DNA of 49,073 bases from an uncultured Clostridia bacterium (lineage in GTDB: Bacteria; Bacillota; Clostridia; Oscillospirales; Ruminococcaceae). The translations under genes and the position numbers were made by a program. This document shows, piece after piece, positions 8,017 through 16,788 of this stretch. Every line of letters starts with the position of its first letter. Position 1 is the stretch's first letter. Below the pieces are notes generated by a model, which saw only the letters and a program-made list of their open reading frames with translations, made no database searches and was not told where the DNA came from. The stretch spans positions 1 through 49,073 of the forward strand of contig CANRKB010000013.1 of assembly GCA_947631115.1 (NCBI GenBank), in the 5' to 3' direction.

Positions 8017-9036
8017 ATGAAAAAGGCGAAGATAATTTCGGCGGTGTTGTTTGCCGCGCTTGTTTTGGCAGGCTGTAATGAAGAAGACCGGAGTTCGGGC
8101 TCGCAGCAAGGCGATTCGGTTTATTCGGAGAACACGGAAAACAGCACCTCGGACGTTCAGAGTTCGGAAGCTCAAAGCTCGGAAGCTCAAAGTTCAACCG
8201 CTCCGCAGGATCAGACCTCAAGCGAAACGCAAAGCGTTTCAAGCGCTCCCGATAATTCAAGCGTTCAGAGTGATACAAGTACTCCGGGTACTCCGCAGCA
8301 GAGCGGCTCCGATCCCGAAGCAAACAGCGCGCTTACAATAAGAGGGAACAAGGTGGTCGACTGCGACGAAAACGCGGAAACGGTCGTTATCCCGCAGGGG
8401 ATAGATGAAATTGACGAGTATGCGTTTGCGGACTGCAAGAAGCTGCAATCGGTGACTATAGCAGGCACCGTCAGGGATATAGAAGACTTCGCGTTCAGAG
8501 GCTGTACGAGCCTCGTTTCGATAACAATTCCCGCGGGAACGGACGACGTGAGCGACAGCGCGTTTGACGGCTGCACCGCCTTAAAGGAAATAAATGTTGA
8601 AAACGGGAATCGCGAGTATAGTTCTATTGACGGCGTACTTTACGGCAAGGGCAAGACCGAGCTTATAAGGCTTCCCGAGGGCAAGAGCGGAGATTTTTCA
8701 ATTCCCGGCGGCGTTTATGAAATAGACGACAAGGCGTTTGCGAATACCGGCATAAAGTCCATTGTTATACCCGACGCCGTAAGAGAAATAGGAGAGTCGG
8801 CGTTTGAGGGCTGCAACAGCCTTACTTCCGTAACTCTCGGAAACGGAATTACCGAGATAGAAGAGCGCACCTTTAAGAACTGCTCCTCGCTTACTTCCGT
8901 AACGCTCCCCGACAGCGTCAGAGAAATCGAATACTCGGCGTTTGAGGGTTGTGAAAAAGTTTCCGTTTCGTATAAGGGAAAGACCTATTCTTATGCGCAG
9001 ATAAACGAGCTTTATAGAGCCGCGAACGGAAGATGA
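8017..9036 (+). CDS. BspA-like leucine-rich-repeat lipoprotein
   Basis: The start ATG at 8017 has AAGGAG at 8002-8007; a longer in-frame reading upstream has no signal peptide at its N-terminus. The 339-residue product has the signal peptide MKKAKIISAVLFAALVLAGC (lipobox LAGC). A Ser/Gln/Glu-rich linker of about 80 residues follows with repeated SSEAQ units, seen also as DNA direct repeats near 8159-8190. From about residue 115 there are LRR_5/BspA repeats of about 23 residues, such as IDEYAFADCKKLQSVTIAG, IGESAFEGCNSLTSVTLGNG and IEYSAFEGCEKV. Such proteins are cell-surface adhesion or recognition proteins. Here the partner is unknown. It probably shares a transcript with the preceding lipoprotein gene. 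Confidence 0.9.
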   Translation: MKKAKIISAVLFAALVLAGCNEEDRSSGSQQGDSVYSENTENSTSDVQSSEAQSSEAQSSTAPQDQTSSETQSVSSAPDNSSVQSDTSTPGTPQQSGSDPEANSALTIRGNKVVDCDENAETVVIPQGIDEIDEYAFADCKKLQSVTIAGTVRDIEDFAFRGCTSLVSITIPAGTDDVSDSAFDGCTALKEINVENGNREYSSIDGVLYGKGKTELIRLPEGKSGDFSIPGGVYEIDDKAFANTGIKSIVIPDAVREIGESAFEGCNSLTSVTLGNGITEIEERTFKNCSSLTSVTLPDSVREIEYSAFEGCEKVSVSYKGKTYSYAQINELYRAANGR

Positions 9037-9073
9037 GATAGTAGGTACTATAAAATCAAAGCCACAAAACCAC

Positions 9074-9100
9074 AAAACCACGCAGAAATGCGTGGTTTTT
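9074..9100 (+). terminator. Intrinsic terminator after the LRR lipoprotein gene
   Basis: The stem AAACCACGCA / TGCGTGGTTT with a GAAA loop is followed by T residues; it lies 38 nt after the stop codon. Confidence 0.85.
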
Positions 9101-9147
9101 GATTTCCCGCTCTATTGTAAATCCATTATTTAGGTGGCTTTACGCTC

Positions 9148-9428
9148 AAAACCTCTCTATAAGATTGCCGTTTCAAAGCACGGCTTTGAAACGGCAATGC
9201 GGGGAAAACTCTTGTTTTCCCCGCACCCTTTAGCGCTATTGAGCGTTTGCGGTGGCTTTGCCCCCGCGCCCCCACCAAAGGGGAAAAATTTTTTGAAAAA
9301 AATTTTTCCCCTTTGGAATCCCTTTTCAAAAAACTTTCGTGCGCCCGCCCGAGCGGTGGTTTGAATGGAAAAGCACTTTCCCGCTCAAAACAGTTTCTAG
9401 CCTCTAGTCTCTAATTTCTAGCCTCTAG
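9148..9428 (+). repeat. Family A repeat, copy A3
   Basis: H1 at 9164-9198 has arms ATTGCCGTTTCAAAGC/GCTTTGAAACGGCAAT. H2 has GCGGGGAAAAC/GTTTTCCCCGC. H4 is CCAAAGGGG/CCCCTTTGG. The linker contains CCCGCCCGAGCGG. The end at 9394-9428 is exactly five 7-bp units: TTTCTAG, CCTCTAG, TCTCTAA, TTTCTAG, CCTCTAG. Here H4 carries an AA/TT pair where A1 carries AG/CT, a paired change. Confidence 0.9.
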
Positions 9429-9447
9429 ATGGGTTTTCCCCTTGCGT

Positions 9448-10017
9448 CTATTTCATCAGTTCTTTTCCCGCGTTCCATGCCTTTCCGACTTTTTCTTCCG
9501 AAACGTAATACCCGCTTTGGAACTGGTCGAAAATAAGCGCGTTCAATTTCTGAGGATCGACTTTCCCGTTTTCCGAAAGCACGCTCTCTTCCGCCGCAGT
9601 GTTTACTATCTTTCCGACTATGCAATAAAAGCTCTCCGTCTTTACAACTTCGCAAAGCTCGCACTCCATAACCACGGGAAATTCCTCTATTATCGGCGCG
9701 TTTACAAATCTGCTCTTTTCGGCTTTACAGCCCGTTCTTTCAAACTTGTCGGGCATGGTGTTTCCGCTCGCTATGCCGAAAAAGTCTGCCGCTTCGATGT
9801 TTGCCTTGTCCGCTATGCTCACGGTAAAGGCTTTTGTTTTCAAAAGGTTCTGCGTCGTCTTATGGTCCTCGTCAATAAACAGCGCTATCTTGTCCATTGC
9901 GCAGATCATTCCCCATGCCGCGTTCATGGCGTTTACCTTTTCGTTCTCTCCGTATGCCGCAACAATAAGCACCGGCATAGGATATACCGCAGGAACAACT
10001 CCAAGATCTTTCTTCAT
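9448..10017 (-). CDS. Flavin reductase-like (FMN-binding split barrel) protein
   Basis: The 189-residue protein resembles the flavin reductase/flavoredoxin family that binds FMN in a split barrel. The N-terminus VVPAVYPMPVLIVAAYGENE, followed by NAMNAAWGMICAMDK, fits the conserved phosphate/flavin-binding part. The segment KTTQNLLKTKAFTVSIADK corresponds to the family's TxxNI..F.VN region. It would reduce or transfer electrons through flavin in the cytoplasm; the true substrate is unknown. AAGGAGG lies 7 nt upstream of the ATG. The gene is isolated: family A lies downstream and a family B fragment upstream. Confidence 0.85.
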   Translation of the reverse strand: MKKDLGVVPAVYPMPVLIVAAYGENEKVNAMNAAWGMICAMDKIALFIDEDHKTTQNLLKTKAFTVSIADKANIEAADFFGIASGNTMPDKFERTGCKAEKSRFVNAPIIEEFPVVMECELCEVVKTESFYCIVGKIVNTAAEESVLSENGKVDPQKLNALIFDQFQSGYYVSEEKVGKAWNAGKELMK

Positions 10018-10083
10018 AAAAAAATCCTCCTTATATTATGCGCTAAAGCGCAATTTTACACATTTACACACAGGTAAAGGCAG

Positions 10084-10183
10084 GCTTGTGTGCCTTTAAT
10101 TTAAAAACAATCTAAATTACGTCCGCGAAGCGGACACATACTACTGCATACTGTACCATGTACACTGTATACTGCCAACAGCG
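10084..10183. repeat. Family B repeat fragment, copy B1
   Basis: This is the right half of family B: TGTGTGCCT, then AAAACAATCTAAA, then a hairpin GTCCGCGAAGCGGAC, then a 7-bp array (CATACTA, CTGCATA, CTGTACC, ATGTACA, CTGTATA, CTGCCAA). It ends about 14 bases from the stop codon of the phosphatase gene. The rest of 10018-10083 holds only the flavin reductase binding site and a small GCGC palindrome. Confidence 0.8.
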
Positions 10184-10196
10184 CTATCGCGCAAAT

Positions 10197-10985
10197 TTAC
10201 AATTTTACAAACTCCGCTCTTCTGTTTCTGAAAACCGCGTAATACTCAAATCCCGCGGCTTTCAGCGCATCTTCCGCCTTGTCGAAGTCCGCCGCAACGC
10301 GCGTTCTTTCGTGAGCGTCAGACCCTATAGTAACTATCTCTCCCCCAAGCTCTTTATAGCGCGAAAGAATAAATTTGTGCGGGTGGACGTATCCCAGAGA
10401 GTTAAGCCCCGCCGTGTTTATTTCAATTCCCTTGCCCATTGAAATAAGCCTTTTCAATATCTCGTCTATGATCTCGCGGAAATCGAGGGGGTCATAGCTT
10501 TTTGAGGGAGAATACCTCGCCGCATAATCGAGATGACCGTAAACGTCAAAATCATTAAACTTCTCTGTATTTTCAAGTATGCTCTCAAAATATTTAAACA
10601 TACCGTCCTTTTCTCCGAATTCTTCATAATATTCGGGATAATAAGGGTCTTTTCCGTTTACAAGGTGTGAAGATGAAATTATGAAATCAAAATCATTGAC
10701 TTTTACAAATTTTCCCAGACTCTCCGAAAGATACCCCATGACCCCAAGCTCTACTCCGAAAAGCACTTCTATCTTGTCGGAAAATTCGTCTTTAAGTTGA
10801 AAAAGCTCGTTTTTATACTTTTCGACATCTAAATCAAACTCGTTTTCGGGGAAATCCATGTCATAATGTTCGGTGAGGCAAACGGTTTTCAAGCCCTTTT
10901 CAATTGCCGATTTTATCATTTCGCGCGTAGGCTCGGCGCTGTCGCCCGAAAAATAAGAGTGAGTGTGAAAGTCTGCGGTGATCAT
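10197..10985 (-). CDS. PHP-domain histidinol-phosphatase-like protein
   Basis: The 262-residue protein belongs to the PHP metal-dependent phosphoesterases, closest in look to HisK-type histidinol phosphatase. The metal ligands DFHTHSYFSGD (His7, His9), LTEHYD (His40), a Glu in GVELGV, SSHLVNGKD, GHLDYAARY and the late GSDAHERTRVA are all visible in order, so the trinuclear site appears intact. It could dephosphorylate histidinol phosphate, but no other his genes are nearby, so the substrate is inferred from family only. AAGGAGC precedes the ATG. The lipoprotein gene 34 nt upstream on the same strand may be cotranscribed. Confidence 0.85.
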   Translation of the reverse strand: MITADFHTHSYFSGDSAEPTREMIKSAIEKGLKTVCLTEHYDMDFPENEFDLDVEKYKNELFQLKDEFSDKIEVLFGVELGVMGYLSESLGKFVKVNDFDFIISSSHLVNGKDPYYPEYYEEFGEKDGMFKYFESILENTEKFNDFDVYGHLDYAARYSPSKSYDPLDFREIIDEILKRLISMGKGIEINTAGLNSLGYVHPHKFILSRYKELGGEIVTIGSDAHERTRVAADFDKAEDALKAAGFEYYAVFRNRRAEFVKL

Positions 10986-11019
10986 AATTTGCTCCTTATC
11001 TTAAGAATTGTTGTGTACA

Positions 11020-12045
11020 TTATGACAATGCGCCGGTCACTGCGAAATAATCTCTGTATTCCGCATATTTCGCTTTATGATTTTGTGCAAGCGCCGAGGG
11101 GCTTATGTCAAAATATTTCACGCCGATATTTCCTTTTGAATAGCTCCCGTCGCGGTTTCTGAAGCAATAGCTGTTCCAGCCCGAATCTATCCAGACAACG
11201 CGCCCGTCTATAACCGCATAGTTCCACTCGTGATATTTGCCCTCTGCCTCGGCAAAAGTGCGGTCGTTTGAAACGGCGCTTCCGTGGACGTTGTACACCT
11301 TTATTCCCTGTACTGCCGCAAGCGCGGAGGTCATATTTGAATACCCTCCGCACACGCTCGAAGAATTTTCGAGCATATACTGAAGAGTCAGCGTTTCGGC
11401 GGGAACGCCCTTGTCATAAGCCGCAAAGTCGTAATATATATTTGCCGATACCCACCTTGAAATAGCTCTCAGTTTGTCATAATCGGAGGTTATCCCCTCG
11501 CAGACAGTGTTGCTTATCTCGGTTATGCGCCCTAGGATATAGTCGATGTTTTCCTTGGAGGCGTCCGTTGAGATATACTCGGCGACCTGATCTAAAGGCT
11601 GGTCGATGGCGTTTTCTACAGCCTTTTGATTAGTTTCCGCGACGTCTGTCATTTCGGCAACGCCGACGTTTCCGTTTTCGGCATACATTCTTATATAGCC
11701 GTTTTTAAAGATCCGCAGGTTAAAATATCCCTCGACATTCTTTATAACAGACGTATAAACAAACTTTCCGTCTTTTTCCTCGTAAGTCTCGGTGTGCGGG
11801 ACGTTTACGGCGGGTGTAAAATCCTCGCCGACTGTTCCCGAAAGCGTTATTTTATTGCCGTCGCAGTTTATTGTTCTTTCGTTTACGGGGTCGATTATGA
11901 CCGCCGACGGGTCTTCAAAAGCGGGTTCTTCGGAAATTTTAAAGTTCCTTTCATAGCTGAACTCGGGAACGTTTGTATTTCGGCAGCCCGAAAGAATTGC
12001 CGCCGCGGCAAGCGCCGCTGTGAACAAACATAATTTTCTTTGCAA
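11020..12045 (-). CDS. Transglutaminase-like lipoprotein
   Basis: The 341-residue product starts with TTG (12045), preceded by GAGGTGA at good spacing. MQRKLCLFTAALAAAAILSGC is a lipoprotein signal peptide (LSGC, Cys21). The C-terminal half is a transglutaminase/papain-like domain with a visible triad: Cys in SSSVCGGYSNM, His in GKYHEWNYAVIDG and Asp in VVWIDSGWNSY. Such extracytoplasmic proteins in Clostridia are thought to be peptidases or crosslinkers acting at the wall, but the activity is not proved. It lies between the PBP1A gene and the PHP gene on the same strand, which fits a cell-envelope role. Confidence 0.9.
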   Translation of the reverse strand: MQRKLCLFTAALAAAAILSGCRNTNVPEFSYERNFKISEEPAFEDPSAVIIDPVNERTINCDGNKITLSGTVGEDFTPAVNVPHTETYEEKDGKFVYTSVIKNVEGYFNLRIFKNGYIRMYAENGNVGVAEMTDVAETNQKAVENAIDQPLDQVAEYISTDASKENIDYILGRITEISNTVCEGITSDYDKLRAISRWVSANIYYDFAAYDKGVPAETLTLQYMLENSSSVCGGYSNMTSALAAVQGIKVYNVHGSAVSNDRTFAEAEGKYHEWNYAVIDGRVVWIDSGWNSYCFRNRDGSYSKGNIGVKYFDISPSALAQNHKAKYAEYRDYFAVTGALS

Positions 12046-12077
12046 GGTATCACCTCGAGTACCTACGAGAGAATTTC

Positions 12078-12106
12078 AAGGGGAAAACATTTTGTTTTTC
12101 CCCTTG
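12078..12106 (-). terminator. Terminator-like hairpin after the PBP1A gene
   Basis: On the minus strand the stem AAGGGGAAAAAC / GTTTTCCCCTT follows the PBP stop codon by about 11 nt; the T-tract after it is weak (TTGAAATTCTC). Confidence 0.6.
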
Positions 12107-12116
12107 CTGTTTTGTA

Positions 12117-14450
12117 TCAATACCGTATAGGTTCGTCCTGAGTCCATGTTCCGTTCAGAATTTTCTTGGCGGCGTCGGAATCCATCTGATTCCAGCGTTC
12201 ATGCATCTGTTTTACTATATCGTCGCAAGAACCCGTACAATAATCGGGAAGATTTTCCTTTCTGTAATATCCTACCGCGGTAAATTCGCAGTCCTCGCTC
12301 GCAAGCAATCCCGTTTTCGTACAATACTTGCGTTCTACGGCGCTTGTATCGGGTTTGAACTTGTCTTCGACGTTTACGTCTTCAACGCCTACCATAACGT
12401 CATGCCATATCTGCGAACAATATCTATGATGGTCGTAGTCTGTTATTTTGCGGCCGTCGTCGTATCCGAGCCATGTGGCGGTAATGTGCTTTGTCGTGAG
12501 TCCCATAAACACAAGGTTCTTTTCGTCGTTTGAAGTACCCGTTTTACCTACTACTTCAACTTTACCGAAATCGGTAAAGCGTCCCGATCCGCCCGGATCG
12601 AGAATGACCGTCCTCATCATTCGGTTGGTTATCCACGCCGTGTCGCGGTCTATTGCCTGAATACCGTAGAAATCCTGAGAAAGAACGACGTTTCCTTTTG
12701 AGTCAATGACCCTGCTGTACAGTTTCGGCTCGTAGTATATGCCGCCGTTTCCGAATATCTGATATGCCGCCGTAAGTTCCAGAAGCGTAACGCCCTTTGT
12801 CATTGCTCCGAAAGACATAGGCGACAAAGCTATATCGCTTTGCAGGAGGGTCGAAAGTCCGAGGTTTTGCGTGAGCTGATTGAAGCAGGCTCTGGGAGTA
12901 AGCATTTGCGTAACTCTTACAGCGACGGTGTTTCTTGAAAGCTGGACAGCCTGCCATGCGGGCATGAGCGAACCGTCGTTTCCTGCGTTTGCAAAGTTGT
13001 CGGGCCAGTAGTATATCTCTTTCGGATGTTCTTCCGAAGGTATCGGTATCTTTTTGTCGGGTATCATTGTCGAAAACGTTATAAGCCCTTGCTGAATAGC
13101 GGTCGAATAGACGGAAATCGGTTTTATCGTAGAACCCGGAGCGCGCTCAGCCTTTGTCGCGCGGTTGAAACATTCGTTTCCCGGCTTGTCGCCGAGTCCT
13201 CCGACAAGCGCAAGGACTGTTCCCGTATAGTCCATTATAACGCACGCCGACTGTATCAGATCTTCTTTTTTCGCATTGGGGTCGTAACTTGTAACGGCAA
13301 TATGAGGATCTCTGTATTTCTCTTCAAGATAATCCTGAAGCTCCATATCCATGTTGGTATATATTTTATAGCCGCCGCCTTTTATTTCGTTTCTGGCGGC
13401 AGTAGTCGTTATTCCCTTTAACTCGGCATAGTCGTCGATCGCCTGGTCTATAGCCGCATCAACATACCAGTTTTGCGTGACCTCGTATTCGTTCCACCTA
13501 TAAGCCTCGTATCCCTCGGTTTCCTCTTCTTCCTTTTCTTCGTCTTCGCTCGGCTCTGTTTCAAGCGAACGCGGGTCGATATAACCGAACGCGTCGCCGT
13601 ATACAACTTTCGCGAACTTTACCTGTTCTTCCACCGAATCTTCATATTCTTTCAGCGAAATATATCCCTGCTCATAGAGGTTGTAGAGCGCGGTTTTCTG
13701 GCGCTCCTTGCATTTTTCAAGGTCGTAGTAGGGCGAACGTTTTACGGGGTTTTTGATAATTCCCGCAAGAATAGCCGCTTCCGCCGTATCGACATCCTTT
13801 ATGTCTTTTCCGAAATAATACTGAGCCGCCGCGCCGACGCCGCTTATGTTGTTGCTGTAAGGAACGCGGTTCAGATAGCTTTCTATTATGTCTATCTTAG
13901 TATACTTTTCTTCGAGCGACAATGCTCTGAATATCTCGCGGAGTTTTCTTTCCCAGGTCGCCTCATCGTCGCTGGTTATGTTTTTTATAAGCTGCTGCGT
14001 GATAGTAGAGCCGCCCTGACCCTCTCCCGAAAGTCCGAAAACGTCCGCCGCAAGAGCGTATACGGTTCTGCTCCAGTCCACGCCCTCATGCTCCCAGAAG
14101 CGCTTATCCTCTGTCGCTACAATTGCGTTTACAACGACGGGCGGAATATCCTCATAGTCCACCCATATGCGGTTTTCTCCCGCGATAAGTCTTCTGACTT
14201 CCTGCTCCTGACCGTCTTTGTCATAGGCGTATACAAAACTTACAAAATCCATCTGCGCCTCTTTGAGGTTTGTGTTGAAATCGGTTTTCTTGAAGCTCAG
14301 AATATACACCGTTATGACGGTAACTATTATGCATACCGCCACCACAAGTATAAGCAGCATCGAAGTAATAGTCGTCCCCACAACGGTAAGCGAATTTCCC
14401 ACGACTTTTTTAATTGTCTTAGCCGTATTTTTATTTTTTGATTTATTCAT
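12117..14450 (-). CDS. Class A penicillin-binding protein (PBP1A type)
   Basis: This 777-residue bifunctional peptidoglycan synthase has one N-terminal membrane anchor (about residues 26-51). The GT51 glycosyltransferase domain follows, with catalytic Glu114 in ATEDKRFWEHEG and the GGSTITQQLIKN motif at 147-157. The transpeptidase domain has Ser440 in STIK (440-443), SRN at 505-507 and KTGT at 636-639. All catalytic motifs are present. An acidic insert (about 296-313, mostly Glu/Asp) lies between the two domains. It polymerises lipid II and crosslinks stem peptides outside the membrane. No good promoter was found in the 260-bp divergent region for this gene, apart from a possible TATACT box near 14570. 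Confidence 0.97.
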   Translation of the reverse strand: MNKSKNKNTAKTIKKVVGNSLTVVGTTITSMLLILVVAVCIIVTVITVYILSFKKTDFNTNLKEAQMDFVSFVYAYDKDGQEQEVRRLIAGENRIWVDYEDIPPVVVNAIVATEDKRFWEHEGVDWSRTVYALAADVFGLSGEGQGGSTITQQLIKNITSDDEATWERKLREIFRALSLEEKYTKIDIIESYLNRVPYSNNISGVGAAAQYYFGKDIKDVDTAEAAILAGIIKNPVKRSPYYDLEKCKERQKTALYNLYEQGYISLKEYEDSVEEQVKFAKVVYGDAFGYIDPRSLETEPSEDEEKEEEETEGYEAYRWNEYEVTQNWYVDAAIDQAIDDYAELKGITTTAARNEIKGGGYKIYTNMDMELQDYLEEKYRDPHIAVTSYDPNAKKEDLIQSACVIMDYTGTVLALVGGLGDKPGNECFNRATKAERAPGSTIKPISVYSTAIQQGLITFSTMIPDKKIPIPSEEHPKEIYYWPDNFANAGNDGSLMPAWQAVQLSRNTVAVRVTQMLTPRACFNQLTQNLGLSTLLQSDIALSPMSFGAMTKGVTLLELTAAYQIFGNGGIYYEPKLYSRVIDSKGNVVLSQDFYGIQAIDRDTAWITNRMMRTVILDPGGSGRFTDFGKVEVVGKTGTSNDEKNLVFMGLTTKHITATWLGYDDGRKITDYDHHRYCSQIWHDVMVGVEDVNVEDKFKPDTSAVERKYCTKTGLLASEDCEFTAVGYYRKENLPDYCTGSCDDIVKQMHERWNQMDSDAAKKILNGTWTQDEPIRY

Positions 14451-14657
14451 TTTTTACCTCTTGATCATATCGTGTTGTTAAAATGTAAATAAAAGCGTTT
14501 TCTTTTCTGTACCCGAATAACGAACCGCCGCTTATTTTAGATCCGCCATGATCGTTATTCTTCATCATATAGTATAACACATTTGTCTATGAAAGTGAAT
14601 ACTTTTTTAATGATTTTTTTGTGAAAATCAAAAAATGCCGAAAATTTGCAAACTCAC

Positions 14658-14686
14658 TTGAAATTCACATGATAATGTGTTAAAAT
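14658..14686 (+). promoter_or_regulatory. Promoter of the DUF3810 gene
   Basis: TTGAAA (14658-14663), a 17-base spacer and TAAAAT (14681-14686) place the transcript start near 14693. An upstream in-frame GTG at 14677 would lie inside the promoter, which supports the GTG at 14710 as the start. The rest of the divergent interval 14451-14657 is A/T-rich without other clear signals. Confidence 0.7.
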
Positions 14687-14709
14687 TAACTAAGAAAGGG
14701 GGCGATGTC

Positions 14710-15849
14710 GTGAAAAAGGTCCAAGCAGTGATAAAAAGATTTTGGATCTTGCTGCCGCTTATAGCAGCGGCGCTTATGTTCTTTCTGCTTCCGCTTATGC
14801 CCGAAGTGACGGAATATGTTTTCTCGCGCGGACTGTTTAAGATAGTTACCGTCCCCTTAGGATTTATAACGAGCATTTTCCCGTTTTCATTTACCGAACT
14901 TCTGGTAATACTTGCGCTTCCGATAGTTGTGCTTATCATTGTCCTGCTCATAAGGAAAGTCAAAAGCTTTGAGGACAAGAGTGACAAGAAGAAAACGCTT
15001 ATAAAAGCGGGAAGAAGACTTTGCGGATTTCTGTCTTTCGCCTGTCTTATGTATATGATATGCCACGGGGCGAATTATTACAGACTGCCCTTGGAAAAAA
15101 CAATGGAGCTTGACACCTCTCCGAAAGACGCGGAGTTTTTACTCGAAGTGTGCAAAAAGCTTGCGATAGGCGCAATGGAAGCGTCCGAAACTTTAGGACA
15201 AAACGAAGACGGCTCTACCGTTCTCCCCGAAAGCCATGCAAACGAGCTTAAACGCACGGGAAACGGCTATGAAAAGCTTATAAAGGACTACCCGTTTTTG
15301 TGGACGTCGGTCGGCAAGCAGAAGATAGTGCTTTTGTCGGAGCCGTGGTCTTATACTCACATAACGGGAATGTACTTTCCGTTTTTCGCGGAATGTAACG
15401 TAAACACCGCCCAGCCCGATTATCTTATTCCCGCTACAGCCGCGCATGAAAGCGCGCATTCACGCGGCGTTGCCTTTGAAAACGAATGTAACTTCCTTGC
15501 GTTTTTATCCTGTATAAACAGCGACTATCCCGAATTCAGATACTCGGGATATATGCTGGCTTATACGTTTTGTTCAAATGCGCTTTTCGTCTACGACCCC
15601 GAAATGTGCAGAGAAGCAGACTCGCTTCTTAACGACAGAATGAGAGCCGACTTCAACGCCAACAACAAGTACATCTACGACCATTCTTCCCACGGTACGG
15701 GAACGGTGGTCGACCAGGTGATAGAAACGGTAAATGAAGTTTCCGAAAGCGCAAACGACGCCTTTATAAAAGTCCAGGGCGTAGAGGACGGAGTGTTGAG
15801 CTATGACAGAGTGACGGAGCTTATTCTCGCATATTACGCAAAACAATAA
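14710..15849 (+). CDS. DUF3810 family membrane protein with metalloprotease-like HExxH motif
   Basis: I use GTG at 14710 (MKKVQAVIKRFWILLPLIAA) because an A/G-rich binding site AAAGGGGG lies just before it. The 379-residue protein has three hydrophobic spans in the first 125 residues (about 10-30, 56-80 and 101-122), then a large extracytoplasmic domain. Family marks are the paired LPLEKTMEL region and ATAAHESAHSRGVAFENECNF: His246-Glu-Ser-Ala-His250 plus the downstream ENE form a zinc-metallopeptidase-like site. DUF3810 has no proven function that I know of. Peptidase activity is inferred from this motif. It is divergent from the PBP1A gene and may work in the envelope. Confidence 0.88.
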   Translation: MKKVQAVIKRFWILLPLIAAALMFFLLPLMPEVTEYVFSRGLFKIVTVPLGFITSIFPFSFTELLVILALPIVVLIIVLLIRKVKSFEDKSDKKKTLIKAGRRLCGFLSFACLMYMICHGANYYRLPLEKTMELDTSPKDAEFLLEVCKKLAIGAMEASETLGQNEDGSTVLPESHANELKRTGNGYEKLIKDYPFLWTSVGKQKIVLLSEPWSYTHITGMYFPFFAECNVNTAQPDYLIPATAAHESAHSRGVAFENECNFLAFLSCINSDYPEFRYSGYMLAYTFCSNALFVYDPEMCREADSLLNDRMRADFNANNKYIYDHSSHGTGTVVDQVIETVNEVSESANDAFIKVQGVEDGVLSYDRVTELILAYYAKQ

Positions 15850-15868
15850 GACCGTTTTTAAAAAAGAC

Positions 15869-15904
15869 AGAGGTAAGAGCAGGAAAACTTCTTACCTCTT
15901 ATTT
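15869..15904. terminator. Bidirectional terminator between DUF3810 and YigZ genes
   Basis: The stem AGAGGTAAG / CTTACCTCT (15869-15899) is followed by TATTTATT on the plus strand and by TCTTTTTTAAAAA on the minus strand. It overlaps the YigZ stop codon. Confidence 0.7.
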
Positions 15905-16522
15905 ATTGCCGAAATCAAAAAACTCTTTTTCCTTTATCTCGATACCGACGTTCCCCGAACAGGCGTCGGCGAGCGCCGTTCTGAGCTTTTCCGAAAGCTC
16001 CTCTTTTACATAAACCGTGAGCTTAACGCTGTTTCCGAAATCCTCGTAAGCAACCTTTGCGCCCAGCTCGTCAAATATTTTCGCGAGCTTTCCGTAAAAC
16101 GAATAGTCCACGGTTATCTCGGTTTTCGCCGCAAAAGCCATTTCCTTTATCTTCGCCATTCCCACGGCGTCCGCGGCGGCTTTCGTATACGCTCTCACAA
16201 GCCCGCCTGCGCCGAGCAGTATCCCGCCGAAATACCTCGTAACAACGCAGCATACCCCGCTTAAACCCTCTTTTTGCAAGACCTCGTATATCGGCACTCC
16301 CGCCGTCCCCTGCGGTTCGCCGTCGTCGGAGTGACGGGCGGTCTTGTCGGTCAGAATGTACGCATAGCAGTTGTGGCGGGCCTTTCGGTTCGCCGCGCGT
16401 ATTTCGTTTATAAAAGCCGTCGCTTCTTCTTCGCTCGAAACGGGCGCAAGACAGCCTATAAACTCCGACTTCTTTTCCTCAAACCGCGCTTCAACGCGGC
16501 TTTCAATTGTCCTGTACTCCAT
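15899..16522 (-). CDS. YigZ/IMPACT family protein
   Basis: The 207-residue protein matches the YigZ (UPF0029) family. The N-terminal domain contains KKSEFIGCLAPVSSEEEA, the hallmark RKARHNCYAYIL, then HSDDGEPQGTAGVPIYEVL and VVTRYFGGILLGAGGLVRAYTKA. The C-terminal DUF1949 domain (about 140-207) is an alpha/beta fold rich in Lys and Glu. Members are related to eukaryotic IMPACT and may act in translation-linked stress. No firm bacterial function is assigned. GGGGAG lies before the ATG. All the expected motifs are present. Confidence 0.95.
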   Translation of the reverse strand: MEYRTIESRVEARFEEKKSEFIGCLAPVSSEEEATAFINEIRAANRKARHNCYAYILTDKTARHSDDGEPQGTAGVPIYEVLQKEGLSGVCCVVTRYFGGILLGAGGLVRAYTKAAADAVGMAKIKEMAFAAKTEITVDYSFYGKLAKIFDELGAKVAYEDFGNSVKLTVYVKEELSEKLRTALADACSGNVGIEIKEKEFFDFGNK

Positions 16523-16549
16523 TTTACTCCCCGGGATACAACAACAAAT

Positions 16550-16591
16550 TCACGCGCATCACAGGACGCGCGTGAGCTTGTTTATAAACAA
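16550..16591. promoter_or_regulatory. Hairpin and 14-bp perfect palindrome upstream of yigZ
   Basis: TCACGCGC/GCGCGTGA form a stem at 16550-16575, immediately followed by the perfect palindrome TTGTTTATAAACAA (16578-16591). Its position upstream of the YigZ gene would suit an operator, but nothing in the window identifies a regulator. Confidence 0.3.
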
Positions 16592-16610
16592 AACGATGAG
16601 CGTTTAAAAT

Positions 16611-16773
16611 CAGGCTGTCGATAAAGCCCCATCTGCGTTGTCAGCGCCGCAGCATTTTGCGCAGCGTTTTCCGCCAAAGGCGGATAATGCGTGCATAATG
16701 CGAACAGCCACAAAGGCTAGTTGCTGCGGCGCTTTCTAGCATCTGGGACTTTCTCAACAGCCTGAAAACCGAC
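16611..16773 (-). repeat. Family E MITE-like element, copy E1
   Basis: On the minus strand the element runs from CAGGCTGTTGAGAAAGTCCC to GGGGCTTTATCGACAGCCTG, imperfect terminal inverted repeats. Inside is a stem AGCGCCGCAGCA / TGCTGCGGCGCT and a family F hairpin at 16663-16691. Compared with copies E2 and E3, both TIR arms changed together (CAGGCTG/CAGCCTG instead of CAGACTG/CAGTCTG). It lies between the genes for L31 and YigZ. No transposase is encoded. Confidence 0.8.
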
Positions 16774-16788
16774 TACTTATACGATCTC

